The position numbers and the translations under genes were made by a program. A stretch of DNA of 64,000 nucleotides, from IMG/VR virus record IMGVR_UViG_3300042924_006768, positions 27,046 through 91,045 of that record; one strand, 5' to 3'. This DNA comes from a virus. This document shows positions 14,707-22,423 of this stretch, one piece after another. The notes under the pieces were generated by a model. The model saw only the letters and a program-made list of their open reading frames with translations, was not told where the DNA came from and did no database searches. Position 1 is the first letter of the stretch. Every line of letters begins with the position of its first letter.

Positions 14707-15333
14707 ATGGCGTTATCCAAAGAAGATGGGTTCAAAATACGAGAAGAATATTCCACAATCAAAGAAAAAATGGTGTGTGATAAACACAATTTAGTTCAGT
14801 TGGGTGGTTCTAAAACAAAGATAGATGGTTTTAGTAACGAAAAAAATGTAAGTATAAAAAATGCAAGTGGTGTTAGTACACAAGTTCATCTAACTACTCA
14901 GAAAAGTTTCATAGAAAGTTTTGATATGAATTCTAATTGTGTTGAATTTATAAAGTTGTTTTGTGGTAATGAAACTATGAATAACTATGGTCGTGATAGA
15001 TATCAGATTAATCAAATAGATTCAAAATTAGTAGATTCTTTCAAAGTTTTTTTAGATGAAAACAAGGAAAGAATTATTGATTTGATAGTTAGAAATGGTC
15101 ATAATATCACACATATCATTTTTAATGATATTAAGAAAAACAACGAGTACGAATTAACTTATCAAGAAATAATAAACAGAATTTCCAAGTGTGAATGGAT
15201 TTTTATGAATGGTGGTATTCATCTTAAAGATGAAAATAAAAAAACTTATTTTCACTTTCAAAGAGAGGGTAAAAGGAGTAAAACAAATAGATACAATGTT
15301 TTATGGCATATACATAAGAATCTATTTGTTTAG
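14707..15333 (+). CDS. Candidate type II restriction endonuclease-like protein, 208 aa
   Basis: I do not recognise a named family. The segment GGSKTKIDGFSNEKNVSIKN (residues 33-52) has a D-G, spacer, S-x-K layout compatible with a PD-(D/E)xK catalytic core in which Ser replaces the acid. The C-terminus (TYFHFQREGKRSKTN then LWHIHKNLF) recalls the ends of type II restriction enzymes. It is a lone plus-strand gene that converges with, and overlaps by 12 bases, a DNA methyltransferase gene, the arrangement of a restriction-modification pair. It could also be a nicking or self-sparing nuclease used against host DNA. Confidence 0.5.
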   Translation: MALSKEDGFKIREEYSTIKEKMVCDKHNLVQLGGSKTKIDGFSNEKNVSIKNASGVSTQVHLTTQKSFIESFDMNSNCVEFIKLFCGNETMNNYGRDRYQINQIDSKLVDSFKVFLDENKERIIDLIVRNGHNITHIIFNDIKKNNEYELTYQEIINRISKCEWIFMNGGIHLKDENKKTYFHFQREGKRSKTNRYNVLWHIHKNLFV

Positions 15334-16035
15334 TCTTGATTCCGCTATTTCATAGTATTTTTTATCAAGTTCAATTCCTATATAATGTCTATCTAAAGTC
15401 TTAGCTACCTTAGTTGTTGTGCCCGAACCTAAAAATGGGTCTACTACCAAATCATTAACTTCTGTGGTCAAAAGAATACAATTTTCGACCAACTTTTCAG
15501 GAAAAGGGGCGGGATGTTCACTCCCCTTATCAGGATTTATCGTCCAAATTTCAGAATGAAATTGTTTATCTAAATTTTCCTTGTATGTTTTAGGTTTTCC
15601 TTTTGTCAACCAATAAATGTGTTCAGTACAAGGTAACAAAACATCTTTTCGAATATTTGGACTTGATAGTCTATTCCAAATTATCAATTGATATAATGAA
15701 AGATTTGACTTACTGATAAAATCAGTTGGTAAATGAACTTTGTTATTGTGTCGTCTAGGTTTATGGTTAAAAAATATAGACCCTGTAGGTTTAATTATTC
15801 GCATCATCTCATTCAAGATTGTGACCATCCAATCATTATAGTCACTTTCTGAAAGATTATCGTCATACTCAGAATAATCTATGTTAAATTTTTTCCATAC
15901 TTGATTACCAGGTTTAATTTTTCCTCCAACAAGACCTTTTTTGTTGTATGGTGGGGAAGTTACAATAACATCAACTGAATCAGATTCGATTGATTTCATC
16001 ATTTCTAAACAATCACCAAGTATTAATTTTTGCAT
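15322..16035 (-). CDS. DNA methyltransferase, N6-adenine/N4-cytosine, beta-class
   Basis: Motif IV SPPY is at residues 27-30 (IVTSPPYNKKG), preceded by LGDCLEMM, and the SAM-binding motif I DPFLGSGTT is at 199-207, with IGIELDKKYYEIA following. The order IV then I places it in the beta class of amino-methyltransferases. The target base cannot be decided by eye; SPPY occurs in both N4C and N6A enzymes. It would protect phage DNA at a specific sequence. The convergent plus-strand neighbour may be the matching endonuclease. The length (237 residues) is normal and the motifs are intact. Confidence 0.88.
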   Translation of the reverse strand: MQKLILGDCLEMMKSIESDSVDVIVTSPPYNKKGLVGGKIKPGNQVWKKFNIDYSEYDDNLSESDYNDWMVTILNEMMRIIKPTGSIFFNHKPRRHNNKVHLPTDFISKSNLSLYQLIIWNRLSSPNIRKDVLLPCTEHIYWLTKGKPKTYKENLDKQFHSEIWTINPDKGSEHPAPFPEKLVENCILLTTEVNDLVVDPFLGSGTTTKVAKTLDRHYIGIELDKKYYEIAESRLNK

Positions 16036-16040
16036 ATGTT

Positions 16041-16886
16041 TTAAAATATTTTAAGATTCATCACCTGAGTTATAACCGACATAGGAATTCTAAATTCTTC
16101 AAATGTACCATTGTCTTTTAACAATACTATTATAGCCCCAAATAGTCCAATTTTTTCATATTTACTTCCTTTCAACATCTTAAATAATAATCTTAAATAT
16201 AGTGGAAGTTGAATGTAATAGTGTCCCAAAGCATTATTTGGTAATTTATTGAAGGGGTACTTCATTGGTTTGGTAAATTGATTAGATTCAAAGTTTTTTG
16301 GTTTGTTAGTTTTATAATCACCACAGAAAATACCTATTTGGTTTTTTTCTTTATTTTCAATTAACCACATTTGGTCGGGTTGTCCAACATATTGTAATTC
16401 GTTATCACCTAATACCATTTCAGTATCTAGTAAAACCGCACCTCTTTCTTTCATTAATTCCAAATAATTACCACCAGCACTAACCATTCTATCACTCTTC
16501 AATATTTGTTCAAAATCACAATCAAATATGGGTTGTCTAACTTCTTTTTCGATATCAAACATTTCCAATGATTTTTGTTCCAACAAATAGTGAGTTCTAC
16601 TCCCCAAGTTAGTAGAATATGTACCAGCATCAGCCCATTCTTTTAATAATTTTTGTTGTTCTTCAACATCACCTTTGGCCTTTTTTAATGCAATTTCTTC
16701 AGCTGGAAACTCATCGTAATATTTTTTAATAATCTTTGATACGGAATACCAATCATCTTTCAGTTTTCCATTGATATCCAACATTGTATATTTATGAGCT
16801 TCTTCCTCAAATGTAAGTTGTAGTTCTTTTTGTCTATTCCCCACTATTTCCAATATCTCATCTCTTACTTTATATAAATCTGTCAT
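16041..16886 (-). CDS. RecB/Cas4-like PD-(D/E)xK nuclease
   Basis: The complete RecB-family signature is visible: H99 in GSRTH, E156 in LDTEM, G-x-x-D at 168-171 (GQPD), D190-x-K192 in GDYKTNK, and Q226-x3-Y230 in YYIQLPLY. These residues bind metal and cleave DNA in RecB, Cas4 and lambda-exonuclease-like enzymes. It overlaps the primase gene by 4 bases (ATGA), so it is probably used in DNA replication, repair or host DNA degradation. No helicase or Fe-S cysteines are present, so it is not a typical Cas4. Confidence 0.85.
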   Translation of the reverse strand: MTDLYKVRDEILEIVGNRQKELQLTFEEEAHKYTMLDINGKLKDDWYSVSKIIKKYYDEFPAEEIALKKAKGDVEEQQKLLKEWADAGTYSTNLGSRTHYLLEQKSLEMFDIEKEVRQPIFDCDFEQILKSDRMVSAGGNYLELMKERGAVLLDTEMVLGDNELQYVGQPDQMWLIENKEKNQIGIFCGDYKTNKPKNFESNQFTKPMKYPFNKLPNNALGHYYIQLPLYLRLLFKMLKGSKYEKIGLFGAIIVLLKDNGTFEEFRIPMSVITQVMNLKIF

Positions 16887-17785
16887 CTTATTGTTATGTA
16901 ATATTCATTTATGTTTCCCCTCAAATCAGCAATGTCCTTATCAAGTGGTAATTTTACAATCTTTATTCTTCCATATAATTCACCACCATTTAACTCGTGG
17001 TACAAACTTACAGCATTATCATAAGCATCACCATCCAATGCAATTGTTATATTTCCTTTAGCTTTGTCATATAAAGTATTAAATAATAACGAACTCATAT
17101 GTTTCCCTAACATCGGAATACTATTTGGTATAAAGATAGAATCAAATGCTCCCTCAACCAAGGTAATATCTTTTTCCCAATCAATCAAACTCTCAAAAAA
17201 AATAATTTCATCTTTGGCTGATTCAGGGTTCTTATATTTGGCCTTAGTATGTAAATCCCAACTTCTCGCAATATAATAATTTAATTCGTCTTTTTTATCA
17301 TAAGATGGAATTATAATTCTACCTGCGTGACTACCATTATCACAAAATCCAATACCATATCTTTCAATAATTTCATCAGTAATGCCTCTATTAGTTAAAT
17401 AATTGTAGGCTTGTCTTCTTACAGGATAGATACTTGAAACTTCGTTGAACTTTTTAAAATGTTCAGGTAATTTAAGTTTTTGAGTTTTTTTATAATTGGT
17501 TGGTTTGTTTTCCTCAGGGGCTAATATGGAATATGTTTTATAATGTGATTTTTTACCATATTTTTTTATCAACTTTCCAAGTGACCCGTGCATATTGTCC
17601 GTATCACCACAACTCCAACAATGAAATAGATGTTTGAAATAATTAATCTCCAAATTACCCTTATTTTTACCTTCATCACAATTAGGACAATTGTATGAAA
17701 CTTGACATTTGGACTCATAATGTTGTTTTTCCTTTCCAAATATGTCATTGAGTAAATCTACTATTATTTCATTATCGTCAGCCAT
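16883..17785 (-). CDS. 61: DNA primase (DnaG/gp61-like)
   Basis: I start at MADDNE rather than the longer frame because it follows ATATT directly. A zinc-binding domain has C33, C36, C56 and C59 (SYNCPNCDEG and LFHCWSCG). The TOPRIM catalytic core follows, with LVEGAFDS near residue 207 and IALDGDAYD near 247, where the acidic residues bind metal for primer synthesis. It would act with the gp41-like helicase encoded 35 kb away. At 300 residues it is close to T4 gp61. It is the first gene of a leftward operon with the RecB-like nuclease. Confidence 0.88.
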   Translation of the reverse strand: MADDNEIIVDLLNDIFGKEKQHYESKCQVSYNCPNCDEGKNKGNLEINYFKHLFHCWSCGDTDNMHGSLGKLIKKYGKKSHYKTYSILAPEENKPTNYKKTQKLKLPEHFKKFNEVSSIYPVRRQAYNYLTNRGITDEIIERYGIGFCDNGSHAGRIIIPSYDKKDELNYYIARSWDLHTKAKYKNPESAKDEIIFFESLIDWEKDITLVEGAFDSIFIPNSIPMLGKHMSSLLFNTLYDKAKGNITIALDGDAYDNAVSLYHELNGGELYGRIKIVKLPLDKDIADLRGNINEYYITIR

Positions 17786-17810
17786 AATATTCACAAAGTT
17801 TTACTACCTA

Positions 17811-17824
17811 ATATATTTATAAAA
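17811..17824 (+). promoter_or_regulatory. TATTTATAAA motif in divergent spacer
   Basis: The plus strand reads ATATATTTATAAAAAAC 15 bases before the first gene of the plus-strand fibre block. The element is nearly palindromic, so the minus strand also reads TATAAATATA upstream of the primase gene and could serve both directions. Confidence 0.45.
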
Positions 17825-17838
17825 AACAATTTTGTCAA

Positions 17839-18054
17839 ATGCCAACAACGATAACAATAAATGGAGTTTCAGGTGCAACACCTTTTGACATTTATTTATG
17901 TGATGATCCCCTAACAACTTGTGTGTATGTAAATACCATAACTGGTGGGACTTATTCTTTTGATGTACCTCTAATTATGGATGGTCAACTATCATATAAC
18001 CTTAAAGTTGTTGACGATAATAATTGTGAAATAATCTCCAATTTAGTAGTATAA
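17839..18054 (+). CDS. Small virion-type protein, 71 aa
   Basis: A short beta-rich protein (GVSGATPFDIYLCDDP, TTCVYVNTI, YSFDVPLIM, LKVVDDNNCE). It shares the pattern F/Y-x-IYxCD, six residues later a Cys, and a C-terminal D-x-x-C-E with the 99-residue protein further along this block, so the two are probably paralogues. It opens the rightward fibre/adhesin cluster and lies 3 bases before the next gene. It could be a small fibre-tip or decoration protein; this is inference. Confidence 0.6.
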   Translation: MPTTITINGVSGATPFDIYLCDDPLTTCVYVNTITGGTYSFDVPLIMDGQLSYNLKVVDDNNCEIISNLVV

Positions 18055-18057
18055 TAA

Positions 18058-19968
18058 ATGAGTTCAGGTTATACCATTGTCAATACAGCGTCTACGATAT
18101 ATTCAGGTTTTACTTTTACAAATTACTTGGGTAATCAACACACAATATTCTTACCACCTAATGTAACTTATTATATTGCTGGTTCAGGAGTAACATCACC
18201 ATCAGTAGATTTGGTTTTAACAAATTTGGGCGCTTTAGATGGATATTTGAATTGGCAAGGATGTTGTGATGGAACTGACATAAGTGTAGCTGTTGTTACT
18301 GGGTCAACTTTATCACCATCGGGTGTGTTCACTAATATGGGTTACATTGGAAGAGCTAATGGAGTTGATTATCTGTATGGTTGTTATAAAACTCAAAGTA
18401 TTACTGATTCTGCAATATACACAGAGTATACAGTATTTGCTTCAGGTTCTACATATGTGGATTGTAATGATTGTATAGCTAATAACCAGTGTGACATAGA
18501 GGAATGTTGTATTTTACTTCATGTTGAAAACTTTGAGCTAAATTATTATAGAAGTTTATTTACTGAATCAATAATAAACGGAAGACAATATTACATATTT
18601 GATAATTTTCAAGGAGAAACAATAATACTTTTTTGGGATTTATTTTTGCAACAATGGTTTTTAAATAATTTGACAACACCTGAAACATTTGATTTGGGAG
18701 GTTACGGATTCACAACAGGTTATTGTCCAACTAATGCAACTTTACTTATTGATGATACAATTTTAACAAATGGATTTTCAGCATATGTCACGACAACTTC
18801 ATTTGTTTGTTCAGGATGTCCACCAACTTATTGTATAACAAATACAGGTTTAGGTTATGATGACAACTTTGTATCAGCAGGTACTTATAATGGTGACACA
18901 TATTGGTCAGGAATTACAAATGGTGATTTCATATATTACACAACGGGAGGTACTTGGTGTTTATCAACTACATTGGGTGGTTTCTGTCTTTTGGAAGGAC
19001 CTTATCCGTGTAACTCAAATTGTCCTGATTTGTGTGATGATTATGTTTTCAGTGGTAATTGTCCCACACCAACTCCAACACCAACAGTAAATTGTTCTGT
19101 TTTAGATTTTTCTGCAATATTTGATTGTGAAGTCACACCAACTCCAAGTGTAACCCCAACAATTTCAGTAACACCAACAATAACTCCAACACCAACTCCA
19201 AGTGATCCTTGTGGTGGTAGAGCTGTAGATGTGACAATAACTGGGTACACACCAACACCAACTTCAACACAAACACCCACACCAACTCCAACGCCTGCTG
19301 TAACATATGCTTGTAGTATATCAGGTAATGTTGTGTTCAATACAGTTCAAGGTGATATAATCTGTCCTATGAGTAAACAATTTCAAGATTGTTACAATGG
19401 ACAAATGTATTATACAACTTTACCTATTCCTTTACCATCTGGTGGAACTTTGACTAAGTTTGCAATTTATAAAGCAGACATAAATGGAGTATCAAAATGT
19501 GTATCCTTTGTTGGTATCAACTTGAGTGTAATAGGGGTTGACATAATTGATGTTACTGACGGACCTTTAGGTTTCTCAAATTTGAATGAATGTTATTTGT
19601 GTACTCCAAATGTAACCGTAACACCTACAATATCATCCACTCCAAGTATTACACCAACAATTACACCTACACCAACACCATCCGTTGCAATTGGTTATTA
19701 TGTATATCAAAAATGTGGAACTAATCAGTATATAATTCAAACTTTACCTGGCCCAACTTCGACAGAGGGTCAAGTGTTCAAAGACCCTGAGGCTTTTGAA
19801 TTCAATGAATGTTGGCAATTCCTATACTATTCTGTGACTTATCCTGATTTACCACCTAGTTCAATATATAGTAACTTCTCAGGTAATTATTTCCCAGAAT
19901 ATGGTTTCAACTTCTATGATAGTTGTGATGATTGTTTTGGGGTGTTCAGTACACTCACAGGAATATAA
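18058..19968 (+). CDS. Large Thr/Pro-linker virion protein (fibre or adhesin candidate), 636 aa
   Basis: A secreted-looking beta-rich protein with many paired Cys residues (for example QGCCDGT, CNDCIANNQCDIEECC). Domains are joined by linkers of repeating Thr-Pro and Val-Thr-Pro-Thr at about residues 337-347, 358-382, 395-415 and 516-545. Thr-Pro linkers of this kind are common in extracellular modular proteins and likely act as flexible spacers between binding domains. No signal peptide is present, as expected for a phage structural protein. The linker DNA is repetitive and matches, in inverted orientation, part of the 1074-residue virion gene on the minus strand. Confidence 0.65.
   Translation: MSSGYTIVNTASTIYSGFTFTNYLGNQHTIFLPPNVTYYIAGSGVTSPSVDLVLTNLGALDGYLNWQGCCDGTDISVAVVTGSTLSPSGVFTNMGYIGRANGVDYLYGCYKTQSITDSAIYTEYTVFASGSTYVDCNDCIANNQCDIEECCILLHVENFELNYYRSLFTESIINGRQYYIFDNFQGETIILFWDLFLQQWFLNNLTTPETFDLGGYGFTTGYCPTNATLLIDDTILTNGFSAYVTTTSFVCSGCPPTYCITNTGLGYDDNFVSAGTYNGDTYWSGITNGDFIYYTTGGTWCLSTTLGGFCLLEGPYPCNSNCPDLCDDYVFSGNCPTPTPTPTVNCSVLDFSAIFDCEVTPTPSVTPTISVTPTITPTPTPSDPCGGRAVDVTITGYTPTPTSTQTPTPTPTPAVTYACSISGNVVFNTVQGDIICPMSKQFQDCYNGQMYYTTLPIPLPSGGTLTKFAIYKADINGVSKCVSFVGINLSVIGVDIIDVTDGPLGFSNLNECYLCTPNVTVTPTISSTPSITPTITPTPTPSVAIGYYVYQKCGTNQYIIQTLPGPTSTEGQVFKDPEAFEFNECWQFLYYSVTYPDLPPSSIYSNFSGNYFPEYGFNFYDSCDDCFGVFSTLTGI
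19069..19300 (+). repeat. Thr-Pro coding tandem repeat tract
   Basis: Degenerate tandem units of ACACCAACTCCA-like hexamers encode the Thr-Pro linkers of the 636-residue protein, in three clusters, and recur at 19609-19683. The minus-strand gene around 28095-28252 carries related units in inverted orientation. Confidence 0.8.
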
Positions 19969-19990
19969 GTAGGAGGATATTTAAGAGTAT

Positions 19991-20290
19991 ATGACCTCAC
20001 TTCAATTCACTCAAATAGCTGGTTTAAATTATCCATACACAATTTATATATGTGATATATTTGGTAGTCAATGTATTTTAGTTGCGTACATTGATACTTA
20101 TGTCCCATTAAATAATACATTCGTTCTCCCACCACAATTTAATACAGCACCAGCAATTGGTGTTAAAGTAATAACAGCGGATGGGTGTGAAAAATTTAAG
20201 GTTATATATTGTAGTGATGATATAAAAGACTTTATGGATTTGGATGATTTCTTTTTTATGGATGGTGTTGGATATTTCTTTATGTCTTAA
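19991..20290 (+). CDS. Small virion-type protein, 99 aa
   Basis: A beta-rich protein with YPYTIYICDIFGSQCILVAY near the N-terminus and DGCEKFKVIYC in the middle, matching the pattern of the 71-residue protein at the start of this block. The C-terminus is acidic and Phe-rich (MDLDDFFFMDGVGYFFMS). An AGGAGG sits 14 bases before the ATG, a rare Shine-Dalgarno-like site in this genome though its spacing is long. It is probably a minor structural protein. Confidence 0.6.
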   Translation: MTSLQFTQIAGLNYPYTIYICDIFGSQCILVAYIDTYVPLNNTFVLPPQFNTAPAIGVKVITADGCEKFKVIYCSDDIKDFMDLDDFFFMDGVGYFFMS

Positions 20291-20303
20291 GTATTTATAA
20301 ATA
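20291..20303 (+). promoter_or_regulatory. TATTTATAAATA motif
   Basis: The gap of 20 bases before the fibre-like gene is filled by GTATTTATAAATAAAAAAGA, with the motif ending about 9 bases before the ATG. It contains an exact copy of the T4 late-promoter octamer TATAAATA. Confidence 0.5.
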
Positions 20304-20310
20304 AAAAAGA

Positions 20311-21126
20311 ATGGCATTTCTTACCGATAGAACTTTAGCAACTGGTGTAACATTTAATGATTTGATTCACATTGTTATAACAGGAGATACATCACAAAAT
20401 CCTGCAGGTTCTTCTTATAAAGCAACAATTCAACAAGTTACTAATTTAGTACAATCAGTATACATTACTGGTGGTACTTATAATTCCTCAACTGGTGTAA
20501 TAACATTTACTAATAGTTCTGGTGGTACTTTTTCAGTTTCAGGATTTGTTACAGGATTTACAGACACAAGTGTTACCGCTTTTACTTACAATAATAATAC
20601 ATTTACTTTATCTGAAAGTGATGGAAGTTCATTTTCTGTAAATGTTAATACTATGACTGGTTTAACAATTAATGGAAATTTATCAGTCACGGGAACAACT
20701 AATAGTGGAACAATATCAGCAACGACATATCAAAATTTACCAACGGACATAAGGGTTACTGGTGGTACATTTTCGGCGGGAACATTAACACTTGTAAATA
20801 ATACTGGTGGTACTTTTAATGTTATAGGTGTAGGTACTTCCACCGAATCAACAACTGGTATATCAACTTCAGCTATTACATTAGTTACAGGTTATAGTTA
20901 TAATGGAATAAGTTACTCAGGTAATGTTGATGTCACTTTATTTTCACCCTCAGGTATTCAAGGATATAAATTAACAATCAAAGACGAAGGTGGTTATGCA
21001 GGTTCTTATAGAATTCGTGTTACACCAGTCTCAGGTACAATAGATGGAAACTCTTACATTGATATGAACATAAACTATATGTCACTTACATTTGTGGCAA
21101 GAAATAATAATTGGTGGATAATATAA
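20311..21126 (+). CDS. Tail-fibre-like beta-repeat protein, 271 aa
   Basis: The protein is rich in Thr, Ser, Gly and Asn with repeating strand-turn units: YITGGTYNSSTGVITFTNSS at about residue 50, and VTGGTFSAGTLTLVNNTGG at about 150. This is typical of trimeric fibre shafts. The N-terminus MAFLTDRTLATGVTFNDLIHIV resembles a virion-attachment segment, and the C-terminus contains a folded domain ending in SLTFVARNNNWWII. It lies between two other structural genes. The binding target is unknown. Confidence 0.65.
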   Translation: MAFLTDRTLATGVTFNDLIHIVITGDTSQNPAGSSYKATIQQVTNLVQSVYITGGTYNSSTGVITFTNSSGGTFSVSGFVTGFTDTSVTAFTYNNNTFTLSESDGSSFSVNVNTMTGLTINGNLSVTGTTNSGTISATTYQNLPTDIRVTGGTFSAGTLTLVNNTGGTFNVIGVGTSTESTTGISTSAITLVTGYSYNGISYSGNVDVTLFSPSGIQGYKLTIKDEGGYAGSYRIRVTPVSGTIDGNSYIDMNINYMSLTFVARNNNWWII

Positions 21127-21127
21127 T

Positions 21128-22342
21128 ATGGCATACATTTTTAATAATTCAGTAAAATATTCTGATGGTCCTAACTTGGACGCATTCGGTAGATTAAGGA
21201 CTGCCGCAGTTCAAAATCTTTTGGATATTAAACATACATTTGATAAAAATCCACTTCAGGTTAGTGAAGTAACTGCAGGTACTGCAACATCAGTATTTAG
21301 TCAACAATATGCGAGGGTCAGAATGTCAACATCGGCTAACAACGATTTAGTTATTCGTAAAACTAAAACACATCCAATTTACCAACCAGGTAAAAGTCAG
21401 TTGTTTGAGGGAAGTTTTAGTAATTTTCAAATTGAAACTAATATAATCAAAAGAATTGGTTGTTTTCAATCAACTACTGGTTCACCATATAATTCAGTGT
21501 TTGATGGTTACTTTTTGGAAAGTAATGGTGTTACTAGTGCAATAACATTTAATATATTCTTAAGTGGTTCTTGTACTTTTAGTGCTGACTCAACAACTTG
21601 GAACTCAACCGAATTCGACCCAAATAATTTTGATTGGGCTGAAACAAATCTAATGACTGTAGATTATCAATGGTTAGGTGTAGGTAGAGTGAGATTTGGT
21701 ATGGTTTTATCAGGTCAAACATTCTATTTTTTAGATTATACCGCAGCAAACAATATACCAACTGTTTATATGTCATCACCAAATCAACCAATAAGATATG
21801 AAATTAGACAAGTTGGTGCTGGTTCAGGTTATTTTGATATGATTTGTTCTCAAACTTCAACTGAAGGTGCTCTAAATGGTTTATATTCAACAGTTTCAAT
21901 TCCTTACACCGCAACAACCACGATGGCTACCTCAGGTACAAAATATCCATATATTGGATATAGATTAAAACAAAATTACATTGGTGTAACATCTCAGTTT
22001 GACACAATCAGTATCTTAAACACTTCAAACGATAATTACTTGTTGACTATGGAATTCAATCCAACATTATCTTCAACGCCAAGTTGGACTGATATACCTA
22101 ACTCACCTTTTCAATATTCTTTAAGTGATGGAACTCCAACAATAACAACACCAGGACACGTAATGACATCATTAATTGGTCAGGCTGGTACATCTGCTTT
22201 AACGACCACTAAATTAGATGACAATCAAATAAGAGTTGGTTCAAATGTTAATGGTACTTTAGATGAAATGTGGTTATGTATAACACCATTAGGTGTAAAT
22301 GCTACTTTTATTGGGGCTGCGGATGTTTTATATTATTTATAA
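21128..22342 (+). CDS. Virion protein with DAFGRLR N-terminal motif, 404 aa
   Basis: The N-terminal motif DAFGRLRTAAVQNLLDIKHT (residues 19-38) is one I recognise from tail or fibre proteins of several large phages, where a conserved D-A-F-G-R-L-R segment precedes a long beta domain. The remaining sequence is beta-rich with no enzyme motif. It follows the fibre-like gene by one base and precedes an SprB-repeat protein, fitting a receptor-binding or decoration role. Confidence 0.7.
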   Translation: MAYIFNNSVKYSDGPNLDAFGRLRTAAVQNLLDIKHTFDKNPLQVSEVTAGTATSVFSQQYARVRMSTSANNDLVIRKTKTHPIYQPGKSQLFEGSFSNFQIETNIIKRIGCFQSTTGSPYNSVFDGYFLESNGVTSAITFNIFLSGSCTFSADSTTWNSTEFDPNNFDWAETNLMTVDYQWLGVGRVRFGMVLSGQTFYFLDYTAANNIPTVYMSSPNQPIRYEIRQVGAGSGYFDMICSQTSTEGALNGLYSTVSIPYTATTTMATSGTKYPYIGYRLKQNYIGVTSQFDTISILNTSNDNYLLTMEFNPTLSSTPSWTDIPNSPFQYSLSDGTPTITTPGHVMTSLIGQAGTSALTTTKLDDNQIRVGSNVNGTLDEMWLCITPLGVNATFIGAADVLYYL

Positions 22343-22390
22343 TGTCAAATAATCCTCTATAATTTTTTTAAAAAAATAAAAATAGTGACA

Positions 22391-22407
22391 ACATATTTAT
22401 CATAAGG
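22391..22407 (+). promoter_or_regulatory. TATTTATC variant of the late-type motif
   Basis: The 81-base gap before the next virion gene contains ACATATTTATCATAAGG, a variant of the TATTTATAAA element about 17 bases before the ATG. The gap also includes A- and T-runs near 22361-22384 without a convincing hairpin. Confidence 0.35.
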
Positions 22408-22423
22408 ATAAGTATAAAATTTT

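Noticed and set aside
16041-16886. Cas4 protein of a CRISPR system
   Set aside because: The RecB-type motifs are present, but the Fe-S cysteine cluster and neighbouring cas genes are missing; context is primase and replication.
19041-19340. Minus-strand frame rich in Val-Gly repeats
   Set aside because: It is the reverse reading of the Thr-Pro linker repeats in the virion gene; the repeat arises from DNA composition, not from a gene.
19609-19683. CRISPR-like repeat array
   Set aside because: The repeats are short, degenerate, codon-phased and encode Thr-Pro linkers; there are no unique spacers or cas genes.
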